64,000 bases of DNA from Eubacterium sp. GTDB lineage: Bacteria > Bacillota > Clostridia > Lachnospirales > Lachnospiraceae. Every line of letters starts with the position of its first letter. The first letter of the stretch is position 1. Under the pieces are notes generated by a model. That model worked only from the letters and a program-made list of their open reading frames with translations. It searched no databases and was not told the origin of the DNA. This document shows, piece by piece, positions 1-7,969 of the stretch. The position numbers and the translations under genes were made by a program. The stretch spans positions 33,243 through 97,242 of the forward strand of contig JALERM010000186.1 of the NCBI GenBank assembly GCA_022764165.1. Reading direction: 5' to 3'.

Positions 1-588
1 GATTCATGGGGTATTCTTCCGCAGCTTTCAACATCATTTTCAGGTTCCAGGGTCCCGGAGTACAGGTTGTAGCATTGGTTCCATCTGCAGGGCCTGTTCC
101 GCCGCCAATCATGGTAGTAACACCACTGTACAGTGCACAGTCAATCTGCTGCGGACTGATAAAATGAATATGGGTATCTATTCCACCGGCAGTGACAATC
201 ATTCCTTCTCCTGCCAGTGCCTCTGTGGATGCACCGACTGTCATCCCCGGTGTCACGCCATCCATAATATCTGGATTTCCTGCTTTACCGATGCCTGCAA
301 TTTTGCCATCTTTAATACCGATGTCTGCCTTGATGATTCCTGTGGAATCTACGATCAACGCATTTGTAATGACCAGATCCAGATCTCCGTCTCTGCTGCA
401 GGTTTTTACAGACTGTCCCATACCATCACGGATGGTCTTGCCGCCTCCAAATTTTACTTCATCACCATAGGTGGTGTAATCTTTTTCAACTTCTATCACA
501 AGACTGGTATCAGCCAGACGAACTTTATCCCCTGTGGTGGGGCCATACATAGCAGCATATTTGCTGCCTGAGATTTTTACGCTCATGG
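1..588 (-). CDS. ureC: Urease subunit alpha (N-terminal part; runs off left edge)
   Basis: Reverse complement from ATG at 588 reads [58 protein letters not shown], the typical UreC start; AAGGAGG RBS upstream. Confidence 0.95.
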
Positions 589-602
589 TTTTCCCTCCTT
601 AA

Positions 603-962
603 TCACATAAAGCCCTTCAGTTTTGCATTTTCCACTGAAGCTTTCTTTGTATCTTCTGCTGCACGGGCACAGGTCAGATCGTTCAGACCAAATACCCTCT
701 TTCTTCCGCTCATTGCTGTCAGCTGTACTTCTTTTTCCTCTCCCGGCTCAAAACGTACGGAAGTACCGGATGGGATATCCAGATGAAAACCATATACTTT
801 TTCTCTGTCAAAAGACAGACACTTATTTACTTCAAAGAAATGATAATGAGAGCCTACCTGCACTGGACGGTCACCGGTATTTGCCACTAAAACGGTCACC
901 GTTTCTTTTCCTTCATTTAATGTAATCTCCCGGTCTGCCGGAATAATCTCGCCAATTTTCAT
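603..962 (-). CDS. ureB: Urease subunit beta
   Basis: 119 aa: [46 protein letters not shown], typical UreB. Confidence 0.96.
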   Translation of the reverse strand: MKIGEIIPADREITLNEGKETVTVLVANTGDRPVQVGSHYHFFEVNKCLSFDREKVYGFHLDIPSGTSVRFEPGEEKEVQLTAMSGRKRVFGLNDLTCARAAEDTKKASVENAKLKGFM

Positions 963-973
963 GCTATTACCTC

Positions 974-1276
974 CTACTGAATCGGATTATGTACAGTTAC
1001 CAGTTTGGTTCCATCCGGAAATGTAGCTTCCACCTGAACTTCACCAATCATGTCTGCAACACCTTCCATCACATCATCTTTCGTCAGAATCTTTGTTCCA
1101 AGCTGCATCAGCTCTACCACAGTTTTTCCATCTCTCGCCAGTTCCAGAAGTTCGGAACTGATATAGGCAAGAGCCTCTACATAGTTCAGCTTCAGACCTC
1201 TTTCCTTTCTTTCCTTTGCCAAATTACCGGCCATGTGGAGCAATAGCTTCTCCTGTTCTTTTGGGTTCAGTCGCAT
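974..1276 (-). CDS. ureA: Urease subunit gamma
   Basis: 100 aa [57 protein letters not shown]...; internal ATG chosen over the 190-aa ORF start; RBS-like GAGGAGG upstream. Confidence 0.95.
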   Translation of the reverse strand: MRLNPKEQEKLLLHMAGNLAKERKERGLKLNYVEALAYISSELLELARDGKTVVELMQLGTKILTKDDVMEGVADMIGEVQVEATFPDGTKLVTVHNPIQ

Positions 1277-1330
1277 AATAATCCTCCTCTCAAAATTGTA
1301 AAATACCAGTTTTGAATTTTCTGCATAACA

Positions 1331-1374
1331 AAAAAGCAGGCAACGAAGTGTTTGACTCCATTGTCTGCTTTTCT
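1331..1374. terminator. Hairpin terminator in front of ureA (GCAGGCAA...TTGTCTGC with T-rich flanks)
   Basis: aaaaaagcaggcaacgaagtgtttgactccattgtctgctttt. Confidence 0.55.
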
Positions 1375-1424
1375 TGCCGTTTGGTATTTTATAAGATGTA
1401 TTATAAATTGAATCCGCGATACCG

Positions 1425-1634
1425 TCAAGTATTTTTTCGCATATCTCCATTTGCAGGATTATCAAGAAGAACTCCCGTCTCATCAAATCTGGAGCCATGG
1501 CAAGGGCAGTCCCAGGAACGCTCCAGGCTGTTCCATTGCAGTGCACATCCCATATGCGGGCATCGTCTGGGAGTAACTGTTATCAGATTTTTGAGTGCTT
1601 CACAGCTATTATAAAAAAGCTGCGGCTTCATCAT
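1425..1634 (-). pseudogene. Orphan C-terminal Rieske [2Fe-2S] domain fragment, likely remnant of an FAD-oxidoreductase/Rieske fusion
   Basis: 69 aa with [39 protein letters not shown] (CxH...CxxH Rieske motifs); no oxidoreductase domain upstream. Confidence 0.7.
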
Positions 1635-1725
1635 TAGTGACCTTATTGCAGTGCTTGCACTGTGTGCAACTTTTTATAGTCTTGGTTACATGCATGGAAA
1701 GCATGATTCCAAGACGCAAAAATAA
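1633..1725 (+). pseudogene. Remnant of small hydrophobic (holin-like/type I toxin-like) peptide without start codon
   Basis: Frame reads ISDLIAVLALCATFYSLGYMHGKHDSKTQK-stop: one TM segment plus basic tail, followed directly by a hairpin. Confidence 0.45.
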
Positions 1726-1760
1726 CCGCCCTGTCCTGAGAAAACTTGAGCGGTTATTTT
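1719..1760 (+). terminator. Hairpin AAAATAACCGC...GCGGTTATTTT after the small hydrophobic peptide remnant
   Basis: 11-bp perfect inverted repeat with T-run. Confidence 0.75.
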
Positions 1761-1890
1761 AATAACTAAACAATATATCAGGTGAACCGTCATCGGTAGC
1801 ACCTTTTCTATTATTATATTAACACCTCTTTTAGAATATGTAAACACCCAAATTTCCCCGGGGAAAAAGTAAAAATCCCCGGGGAATTTT

Positions 1891-2529
1891 TCATTCTACC
1901 CCATTCTTCGCACAGATATCCTGCAGACAGCACCGATCACAGTACGGTTTTGTTCTCGCCGTGCAAATGTCTCTTCCATGGAACACCAACCGGTGACAAA
2001 AATCACTTCCCTCTTCCGGTGGAATGATCTTCCATAATGCCATCTCTACTTTTTTTGGTTCTTTGATGCCATCTACCAGTCCCATCCGGTTGGTCAGACG
2101 GATGCAATGGGTATCGGTAACGATGGCAGGTTTGCCGAATACATCTCCCATAATGAGATTAGCACTTTTTCTCCCCACGCCGGGAAGTTTCAGAAGAGCA
2201 TCAAAGTCATCCGGTACGTGACCGTCATATTGTTCATCCAGTATTTTCATGCAGGCACTGATATCCCGGGCTTTGCTTTTTCCCAGTCCGCAGGGCCGAA
2301 CGATTCGCTCGATATCTTCCACATCTGCCTGAGCCAGAGCTTTTACCGAAGGATATTTTTCATACAGGCCTTCCACCACTACGTTTACCCGGGCATCGGT
2401 ACACTGAGCCGCCAGACGCACACTGACCAGAAGCTTCCATGCCTGATCATAGTCCAGAGTGCATCCCGCATCCGGATATTCCTTTTTTAACCGTTCAATG
2501 ATTTCCAGTGCTAATTCTTCTTTTGTCAT
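1891..2529 (-). CDS. nth: Endonuclease III (HhH-GPD DNA glycosylase)
   Basis: LPGVGRKSANLIMGDVFGKPAIVTDTHCIRLTNRMGLV and C-terminal FeS cluster C-x6-C-x2-C-x5-C. Confidence 0.95.
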   Translation of the reverse strand: MTKEELALEIIERLKKEYPDAGCTLDYDQAWKLLVSVRLAAQCTDARVNVVVEGLYEKYPSVKALAQADVEDIERIVRPCGLGKSKARDISACMKILDEQYDGHVPDDFDALLKLPGVGRKSANLIMGDVFGKPAIVTDTHCIRLTNRMGLVDGIKEPKKVEMALWKIIPPEEGSDFCHRLVFHGRDICTARTKPYCDRCCLQDICAKNGVE

Positions 2530-3508
2530 AAATACTCCTGTTCACCTCTATTTTATCTACAATCCCTTCCACACTCACTCCCGGATGTGTGACCCGGATT
2601 CTGCAGATTTCTTCTGCAAATTCCGGATGGATTTTAAGTTTTTTACTGATACTTTCCACACTCTGCCCTTTATCCATCCGTTTTATGATCTCCTGTACAA
2701 TACCGGACAGATTTTCCTGGGGGATTAATCCCTGAGGCGGTGTTTTCTGTAAATGTTCTGCTCCGACAGTTGTATCCTGGGGGATTTCTATTTTTTTTAC
2801 CCACCATCCGCTGTTTCCGGGCTGCGGTGTCTCTTCCAGATAAAGAACCGCCATTGTAATCTCCTGATGGAATCTGCGTTTTCCGCAGCTTCCCGGATTC
2901 AGCCACAGACAGCCATCTTTTTCTTCCTCCAGATATTTGTGAGAGTGTCCGCAAATAATAATCTGTGTATCTTTCTGGTTAGCCGGCACATCTTTTTTAT
3001 TATGTACCAGAAAAAAATGTGCACCTCCCAAAGTAAATTCCATGGTAAGCGGAAGGTCCATTGCCCAGGCTTTGTCATTATTTCCCCGGACCACATAAAA
3101 TGGCTTGTTTCTTCCGGAAGCATCCCAGATCTGATTCAAAATTTCCCGGCTGTTGATATCACCGGCATGGATTGCTCCGTCACAATCATGCAGAATTTCT
3201 ATCACTTCCGGTCGGAGAAGTCCGTGAGTATCGGAAAGCACCGCTATTTTTTTTCCTTCGAATGTTCTCATGGAAATTCCGGGATTCTCTACACATGCCC
3301 GCTGAAATACCAGATATACACGCCTGAAGTAGATTCCGGCATGTTCTATATTATCCCACAGAATTTCTGTGTTGTCCATTTCAGTCAGACAATCATGAAG
3401 TGCATCCAGATTCTTTCCATAATGTTCCGGCAGCTGCAGCATTTCCTTCAGATATTCATGCGATTTTCCTTTTTCCTCTATTTTTCCCGCATCTAGTATG
3501 ACTTTCAT
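2495..3508 (-). CDS. Fusion protein: N-terminal barstar-like domain, YfcE/MJ0936-type metallophosphoesterase, C-terminal HTH-like tail
   Basis: N-term LPEHYGKNLDALHDCLTEM matches barstar LPEYYGENLDALWDCLT; then SDTHG, GD, GNND, GHSH metallophosphoesterase motifs. Confidence 0.85.
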   Translation of the reverse strand: MKVILDAGKIEEKGKSHEYLKEMLQLPEHYGKNLDALHDCLTEMDNTEILWDNIEHAGIYFRRVYLVFQRACVENPGISMRTFEGKKIAVLSDTHGLLRPEVIEILHDCDGAIHAGDINSREILNQIWDASGRNKPFYVVRGNNDKAWAMDLPLTMEFTLGGAHFFLVHNKKDVPANQKDTQIIICGHSHKYLEEEKDGCLWLNPGSCGKRRFHQEITMAVLYLEETPQPGNSGWWVKKIEIPQDTTVGAEHLQKTPPQGLIPQENLSGIVQEIIKRMDKGQSVESISKKLKIHPEFAEEICRIRVTHPGVSVEGIVDKIEVNRSIYDKRRISTGNH

Positions 3509-4089
3509 TCCTCTTCTCCATATAACAGTGTAAATTTCTCATAGTGATCTTCCGTATAGTAAATCAATCCATCGTTGGAATAAACAATCCGTTTTGCACC
3601 CCGGTAACCGCCGTCACTGTCAATATCACATTCGTGATACTCCCGTCCTTCTGCCTCAGGCAAGATACCTTCGTAATTGCCAAAGTAATCACCGCCGATA
3701 CTTTTTCCGGGAGCCACTTCTCCAAGATTTCCTTTCTGGCTTTCCCAGCCCAGAGCCTTCGCTTCTTTCTTTGTAATAAAATTAGAAGGCAGATGTTGAT
3801 AAAGATAAAGGTATGCCGCCACATCATCCCGGGATGTGTACTCACCATCTTCATCTATGGATGTGTCCGATAGTATCTCCGATGTTAATTCTTTGTCCGA
3901 TTCCGCATCGGATTGTATTTCCGAATCTGATTCCTTATCCAATTCTGTATCAGATTCTTCTGTTACAACATAGCTATCTTCTGTCTCATCAGATGGTGTA
4001 TCCTGGACTTCCACAGATACACTGCATCCGCCCAGCAGACTGAGCACAAGCACCAAAATACTCAATATATAACGTAATTTCTTTTTCAT
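3505..4089 (-). CDS. Barnase-family guanyl-specific ribonuclease, predicted lipoprotein with acidic Ser/Asp/Glu linker
   Basis: Lipobox LSLLGGC; LPSNFITKKEAKALGWESQKGNLGEVAPGKSIGGDYFGNYEGILPEAEGREYHECDIDSDGGYRGAKRIVYSNDGLIYYTEDHYEKFTLLY aligns along all of barnase. Confidence 0.93.
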   Translation of the reverse strand: MKKKLRYILSILVLVLSLLGGCSVSVEVQDTPSDETEDSYVVTEESDTELDKESDSEIQSDAESDKELTSEILSDTSIDEDGEYTSRDDVAAYLYLYQHLPSNFITKKEAKALGWESQKGNLGEVAPGKSIGGDYFGNYEGILPEAEGREYHECDIDSDGGYRGAKRIVYSNDGLIYYTEDHYEKFTLLYGEEE

Positions 4090-4106
4090 TTTGCGACACT
4101 CCTTTT

Positions 4107-4544
4107 CTACAGATTATCCGGTCCGAAGCTATCCGGCAGTATTTCCTCCAGTGTCCGCTCCTCCCAGCCGCCATTTCCATCTTCCAGGATTACCCGGAAA
4201 GTTTTTGGATCAACAAACTCCCGCAGAACCTGTCTGCAGATGCCGCAGGGCGGACATGGAACTGCTGTTTTTTCCCCTTCTTTTCCGCCCACAATGGCTA
4301 TCGCCGCAAATTTCCGTTCGCCTTCCGATACTGCTTTGAATACCGCTGTACGTTCCGCACAGTTTGACGCACCATAAGAAGCATTTTCCACATTACATCC
4401 CGTATAAATATCGCCATGTTCACCCAACAGGGCTGCACCAACCTGAAAATGAGAGTATGGTGCATAGGCCTTTTTTCTCACCTCACAGGCCTCATCCATC
4501 AAAGCTTTTTTTACAAGGTAATCTATATGTTCACTGTATTTCAT
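4107..4544 (-). CDS. cdd: Cytidine deaminase
   Basis: NCAERTAVFKAVSEG ... PCPPCGICRQVLREF zinc motifs. Confidence 0.96.
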   Translation of the reverse strand: MKYSEHIDYLVKKALMDEACEVRKKAYAPYSHFQVGAALLGEHGDIYTGCNVENASYGASNCAERTAVFKAVSEGERKFAAIAIVGGKEGEKTAVPCPPCGICRQVLREFVDPKTFRVILEDGNGGWEERTLEEILPDSFGPDNL

Positions 4545-5401
4545 GATCCTTTCTCAGCTCCCATCAATCCAATCGTCTCAGTTACCAGTCTGCAAAACTC
4601 TTCTGCCACACGGTCTGCCGTTTCCTGTACTTCTTCATGATTTAAGGGCTGACCGGACATTCCTGCTGCCATATTTGTGATGCAGGAAATACCACAAACC
4701 TGTAATCCCATATGGCGGGCAGCCACCGCCTCACAGGCTGTACTCATACCCACAGCATCTGCCCCCATGGCACGGCACATACGAATCTCTGCCGGTGATT
4801 CATAGCTTGGCCCTGTCAACTGCACATACACTCCCTGTTGGAGGGAAACGCCTGTATTTCTTCCGGCCTGCAAAATGATTTCCCGCAGCTTTCTGTCATA
4901 GATTTCACTCATATCCGAAAATCTTGTCCCCAGTTCTTCCATATTAGGCCCAATCAGGGGATTCGGTACCATAGAAGCAATATGATCGGTTATCACCATC
5001 AGAGTGCCCGGATTGAAACTGAAATTCACACCCCCTGCCGCATTGGTCAAAATCAGCTTTTTCGCTCCCAGAAGTCCCATCAAACGAACAGGAAGAACCA
5101 CATCTGTAATCGGATATCCTTCATAATAATGCACGCGCCCCTGCATGGCAACCACGGGCACCTGTTTTACATAACCAAAAAGGAAACGCCCCTGATGACC
5201 GGCGACGGTCGATACCGGAAACCCCGGAATTTCCTTATATGGTACCACCGCTTTCACATCCATTTCTCTGGCATATTCCCCCAAGCCGGAACCGAGAACC
5301 AGAGCCACCTCCGGCTGAAAATCAATTTTTTTCTTTACTTCCTGTACACACCTGCACAATTTTTCATACACCGGATTTTCCAACATATCCTGTCTGTTCA
5401 T
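4541..5401 (-). CDS. punA: Purine-nucleoside phosphorylase (trimeric type)
   Basis: VLGSGLGEYA, GHQGRFLFG, LTGPSYESPAEIRMCRAMGADAVGMST motifs. Confidence 0.95.
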   Translation of the reverse strand: MNRQDMLENPVYEKLCRCVQEVKKKIDFQPEVALVLGSGLGEYAREMDVKAVVPYKEIPGFPVSTVAGHQGRFLFGYVKQVPVVAMQGRVHYYEGYPITDVVLPVRLMGLLGAKKLILTNAAGGVNFSFNPGTLMVITDHIASMVPNPLIGPNMEELGTRFSDMSEIYDRKLREIILQAGRNTGVSLQQGVYVQLTGPSYESPAEIRMCRAMGADAVGMSTACEAVAARHMGLQVCGISCITNMAAGMSGQPLNHEEVQETADRVAEEFCRLVTETIGLMGAEKGS

Positions 5402-5407
5402 TTTTAT

Positions 5408-6751
5408 CTATTCCTTTCCTGCTGTTTTATAACCGTTCACAACTCCGTCCCTGGTCACCCGGGCATAAATCAGCGGCTGTCTCTCCGGCTTTTCATTTCC
5501 TATGACAACTGCATGCAGAAAACGTTCTTCCGCAGCCGCAAACAGTTTTTCATCGGACGCATAAAACTGTGCCAGAACCTGCCCTTTTTCTACAAAATCT
5601 CCGGTTTTTCTTTCTAATACAATTCCCGCACTATAATCAATCCGGCTGTCTTTCGTCTCTCTTCCGGCACCAAGCATTGCTGATGCAATCCCACAATTTT
5701 CCGTATCCATGTGTGTAATATATCCAGACCTGGGGGCTCTTACCGGATAAATCAATGGTGCCTTTTCCAGCAACTGAGGGTTACGGATCATACGGCTGTC
5801 TCCTCCCTGGGCTTCCACCATAACAGCCAGCCGTTCCAGCGCCTGACCATTTCCCAGTACGCGAAGAACCATTTGACGGCATATTTCCATCTCACCTTTT
5901 CCTGCCAGATACAGCATATTGGCCGCCAGCTCCACACAGACGTCAGTAAGATCCTCCGGTCCATTGCCACGAAGCGTCTCTACCGCCTCCAGAACTTCCA
6001 GGCTATTGCCGATACAATTGCCCAGGGGAATATCCATATTGGTAATCAGTGCCACAGTACGTTTCCCGGCATTTTCACCGATTGCCACCATTTCCCGGGC
6101 AAGGGCAAGGGAATCCTCTGCGGTCTTCATAAAAGCACCGCTTCCCGTCTTCACATCCAGCACAATGCAATCACTGCCGGCTGCCAGTTTCTTGCCCATG
6201 ATGGATACCGCAATCAACGGAATGCTGTCTACCGTTGCTGTCACATCCCGCAGCGCATATAATTTTTTATCCGCCGGTGTCAGATTTCCCGACTGTCCGA
6301 TCACACTGATTCCTGTTTGATTTACCACCTGAAAAAATTCTTCCCGGGACAGTGTCGTCCGATATCCCGGGATTGCTTCCAACTTATCAACAGTTCCTCC
6401 CGTATGTCCCAGACCCCGTCCGGACATCTTTGCTACTTTCACACCACAGGCTGCCGCCATCGGACCCACGATCAATGTGGTTTTATCTCCCACGCCTCCT
6501 GTAGAGTGTTTATCTACTTTGACACCCTTAATAGCAGATAAATCCACCATATCTCCCGAATGAGCCACCTCCAGCGTCATGGCCAGCGTTTCTTCTTCTG
6601 TCATTCCCTGAAAATACACCGCCATCAAAAATGCGGACATCTGGTAATCCGGTATATTTCCGTCCACGTACTCCTGAATGAGGAAATGGATTTCTTCCTC
6701 ATTCAATGCTCCTCCGTTTCTTTTTTTCATAATCAGATCGTACATTCTCAT
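5408..6751 (-). CDS. pdp: Pyrimidine-nucleoside phosphorylase
   Basis: KHSTGGVGDKTTLIVGPMAAACGVKVAKMSGRGLGHTGGTVDKLEAIPG. Confidence 0.95.
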   Translation of the reverse strand: MRMYDLIMKKRNGGALNEEEIHFLIQEYVDGNIPDYQMSAFLMAVYFQGMTEEETLAMTLEVAHSGDMVDLSAIKGVKVDKHSTGGVGDKTTLIVGPMAAACGVKVAKMSGRGLGHTGGTVDKLEAIPGYRTTLSREEFFQVVNQTGISVIGQSGNLTPADKKLYALRDVTATVDSIPLIAVSIMGKKLAAGSDCIVLDVKTGSGAFMKTAEDSLALAREMVAIGENAGKRTVALITNMDIPLGNCIGNSLEVLEAVETLRGNGPEDLTDVCVELAANMLYLAGKGEMEICRQMVLRVLGNGQALERLAVMVEAQGGDSRMIRNPQLLEKAPLIYPVRAPRSGYITHMDTENCGIASAMLGAGRETKDSRIDYSAGIVLERKTGDFVEKGQVLAQFYASDEKLFAAAEERFLHAVVIGNEKPERQPLIYARVTRDGVVNGYKTAGKE

Positions 6752-6755
6752 TTCA

Positions 6756-7934
6756 TCAGCCCTCCCTGATTTCTATCAGACTGGCAAAACTGCTGCCATC
6801 AGTCATATTTTCCACACCCATCAGTTCCAGTACCGTAGCTCCGATATCTGCGAAGGAATCTCTGGTTCCCAGATTTACACCCGGTCTGATATCTTTGCCA
6901 AAAACCAACAGAGGAGTATATTCTCTGGTATGATCCGTTCCCGGATATCCAGGATCACAGCCATGATCAGCGGTGATCATCAAAATATCCTGAGGCTTCA
7001 TTCTCTCCAGAAACGCTCCCAGCTGACGGTCAAATACAGTTGCCGCATGGGCGTAGCCATCAATATCATTTCGATGGCCATAAACCATATCAAAATCCAC
7101 CAGATTTACAAAACAAAGACCGCAGAAATCTTTTTCCTGCATAGCCAGTGTTTTTTCCATACCATCCACATTGTCGGTAATCCGGGTAGAATGAGCAATT
7201 CCCTTCCCGGCAAATATATCACTGATTTTTCCGATTCCATAAGTGTCATATCCTGCATTCAGAAGAGCATCCAGCATCGTATCCCGGGGCGGTGTCAGTG
7301 AAAAATCGTGTCTCCGTGAGGTTCTGACAAAATCAGGTGATTTACCCGTAAAAGGCCGTGCGATCACTCTCCCCACCCCATGCTTCCCGGTGAGGATTTT
7401 TCTGGCTATCTCACAGTACCGATATAACTCTTCCACCGAAACCACATCCTCATGGGCTGCAATCTGAAAGACACTGTCCGCTGATGTATAAACGATCAGC
7501 GCACCTGTTTTCATGTGTTCTTCCCCATAATCACGTATCACATCCGTTCCGGAGTACGGCTTGTTACATAAAATCTGCCGCCCTGTTCCCCGACGAAACT
7601 CATCCAGCACCTCATCCGGAAAACCCTGAGGATACGTCGGCAGCGGCTTTGGTGAGATCACACCTGCAATCTCCCAGTGTCCGATGGTGGTATCTTTTCC
7701 CCTGGACTGTTCTTTCATTCTTCCAAACGCTCCCACAGGAACATATGGCCGTTTCATCCAGTCCACACCATCGATATGAAACAATCCCATTTTTTTCATG
7801 TTTGGAGTGTTATACTTCAAAGAACCTGTGATACTTTTCAATGTATTGCAGCCTGCATCACCAAAATCCCCGGCATCCGGCTGTGCACCAATCCCAAAAC
7901 TGTCCAGTACGATTAAAAATATTCTTCTATCCAA
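6756..7934 (-). CDS. deoB: Phosphopentomutase
   Basis: RRIFLIVLDSFGIGAQPDAGDFGDAGCNTL ... ITADHGCDPGYPGTDHTREYTPLLVFG; likely TTG start at 7934 with AAAGGAGG RBS. Confidence 0.94.
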   Translation of the reverse strand: MDRRIFLIVLDSFGIGAQPDAGDFGDAGCNTLKSITGSLKYNTPNMKKMGLFHIDGVDWMKRPYVPVGAFGRMKEQSRGKDTTIGHWEIAGVISPKPLPTYPQGFPDEVLDEFRRGTGRQILCNKPYSGTDVIRDYGEEHMKTGALIVYTSADSVFQIAAHEDVVSVEELYRYCEIARKILTGKHGVGRVIARPFTGKSPDFVRTSRRHDFSLTPPRDTMLDALLNAGYDTYGIGKISDIFAGKGIAHSTRITDNVDGMEKTLAMQEKDFCGLCFVNLVDFDMVYGHRNDIDGYAHAATVFDRQLGAFLERMKPQDILMITADHGCDPGYPGTDHTREYTPLLVFGKDIRPGVNLGTRDSFADIGATVLELMGVENMTDGSSFASLIEIREG

Positions 7935-7969
7935 AGCAACTACCTCCTTTATCATTTCTGATTTCAACA

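Noticed and set aside
164-571. Plus-strand ORFs over the urease region
   Set aside because: Antisense to ureC
974-1546. 190-aa ORF version of ureA
   Set aside because: N-terminal 90 residues are intergenic/terminator sequence; the native start is the internal MRLNPKEQ
2753-3496. 247-aa plus-strand ORF opposite the barstar-phosphoesterase
   Set aside because: Antisense to a convincing domain-bearing gene; no homology recognised
3505-4089. Barnase as a polymorphic/contact-dependent toxin tip
   Set aside because: No large translocation or LXG/YeeF-type N-terminal domain; it is a short lipoprotein, and context is nucleoside salvage
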